Positions 4,781 to 5,149 of a stretch of 5,149 bases of DNA are shown here, one piece after another. Source of the stretch: Hydrogenophilales bacterium RIFOXYD1_FULL_62_11 (lineage in GTDB: Bacteria > Pseudomonadota > Gammaproteobacteria > Burkholderiales > Thiobacillaceae). The notes beneath the pieces are model-generated. The model searched no databases. It was not told the origin of the DNA and saw only the letters and a program-made list of their open reading frames with translations. Every line of letters begins with the position of its first letter. Position 1 is the first letter of the stretch. Both the position numbers and the translations under genes were made by a program. The stretch covers positions 1-5,149 of the forward strand of contig MGZO01000065.1 of the NCBI GenBank assembly GCA_001802655.1, written 5' to 3'.

Positions 4781-5149
4781 ATGACGCATCCGACCCTCTA
4801 TCACATCCCCGTCTGCCCGTTCTGCCAGCGACTGGACATCCTGCTGACGCTGAAGGGCCGGCGCCACGAAGTCGACTTCCAGGTGATCGACATCACGCAA
4901 CCGCGGCCGGACTGGCTGCTGTACAAGACAGGCGGCACCACGGCGCTGCCGGTCCTGGAAACCGCGGACGGCCATATCATCAAGGAAAGCCTGGTGATCC
5001 TGCAGTACCTGGAGGACATTTACCCGGAGCGGCCGGTTGCACAGCGCGACCCTTACCGGCGCGCGGTGGAGAACATGCTGACGCGGATGGACGGCGATTT
5101 CTTCAGCCACGGCTATGGCTGGCTGATGAACCAGGATCCCGCGCGCCGC
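4781..5149 (+). CDS. Glutathione S-transferase family protein with CPFC motif, 3' end beyond the window
   Basis: The 123 codons from ATG 4781 to the window edge are open with no stop, so the gene is cut by the window, not truncated in nature. The N-terminal thioredoxin-fold domain spans about 5-84. It has the redox-type motif C12-P-F-C15 followed by QR, the cis-proline loop TTALPVLE at 53-60 (P57) and the glutathione-binding E69-S70 in IIKESLVILQYLEDIYPE. The start of the helical C-terminal domain follows from about residue 92. A cysteine at the catalytic position, instead of Tyr or Ser, suggests thiol transfer or deglutathionylation as in omega or beta-like classes and glutaredoxin 2, more than conjugation of xenobiotics. 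The likely full length, about 200-230 aa, is a family expectation. The protein is cytosolic, with no signal peptide. The ATG lacks a Shine-Dalgarno but sits exactly at the family start. Confidence 0.85.
   Translation, partial: MTHPTLYHIPVCPFCQRLDILLTLKGRRHEVDFQVIDITQPRPDWLLYKTGGTTALPVLETADGHIIKESLVILQYLEDIYPERPVAQRDPYRRAVENMLTRMDGDFFSHGYGWLMNQDPARR

Noticed and set aside
4730..5110. A 126-codon open frame on the - strand
   Set aside because: It is opposite the glutathione transferase gene, which has clear CPFC, cis-Pro and ES motifs in the + frame and simply runs off the window edge.

Overview
This 5.1 kb window is GC-rich (about 60% by eye) and carries seven genes, all on the + strand, in a compact bacterial layout. 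The RlmA-type rRNA methyltransferase, the deoxyinosine glycosylase, the membrane diguanylate cyclase and the CPFC-type glutathione transferase together suggest a proteobacterium, most likely a betaproteobacterium. That placement is inference from protein character and composition; no rRNA or other marker is present to fix it.

Layout: (1) 62-904, 23S rRNA G745 methyltransferase (rlmA-like), followed after 7 nt by (2) 912-1463, a family-6-type hypoxanthine/deoxyinosine DNA glycosylase. These two probably share a transcript. (3) After a 116-nt gap with a weak -10-like box and a short palindrome, 1580-2716 encodes a diguanylate cyclase with a seven-helix membrane sensor and an intact GGDEF active site and I-site. 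(4) 14 nt later, 2731-3384 encodes a small class I SAM-dependent methyltransferase. (5) 3480-3881 encodes a DUF2784 inner-membrane protein starting at GTG. (6) After an AT-rich 83-nt gap, 3965-4684 encodes a second, different class I methyltransferase. (7) 4781 to the window edge is the N-terminal part of a glutathione S-transferase with a CPFC redox motif; its 3' end lies outside the window.

How the genes work together: rlmA plus the glycosylase form a plausible housekeeping pair (rRNA modification, and repair of deaminated bases), with no known functional link. The diguanylate cyclase may be co-transcribed with the first orphan methyltransferase. The rest looks like a loose run of accessory or housekeeping genes, not a defined pathway. 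There are no RNA genes, mobile elements, CRISPR arrays or origins, and no intergenic stretch reaches 300 nt.

I found no convincing undescribed system. The points most worth a second look are a zinc-ligand substitution in the RlmA homologue, two orphan methyltransferases flanking a DUF2784 membrane protein, a recurring CATC/GATG palindrome, and a predominance of starts without a recognisable Shine-Dalgarno sequence.
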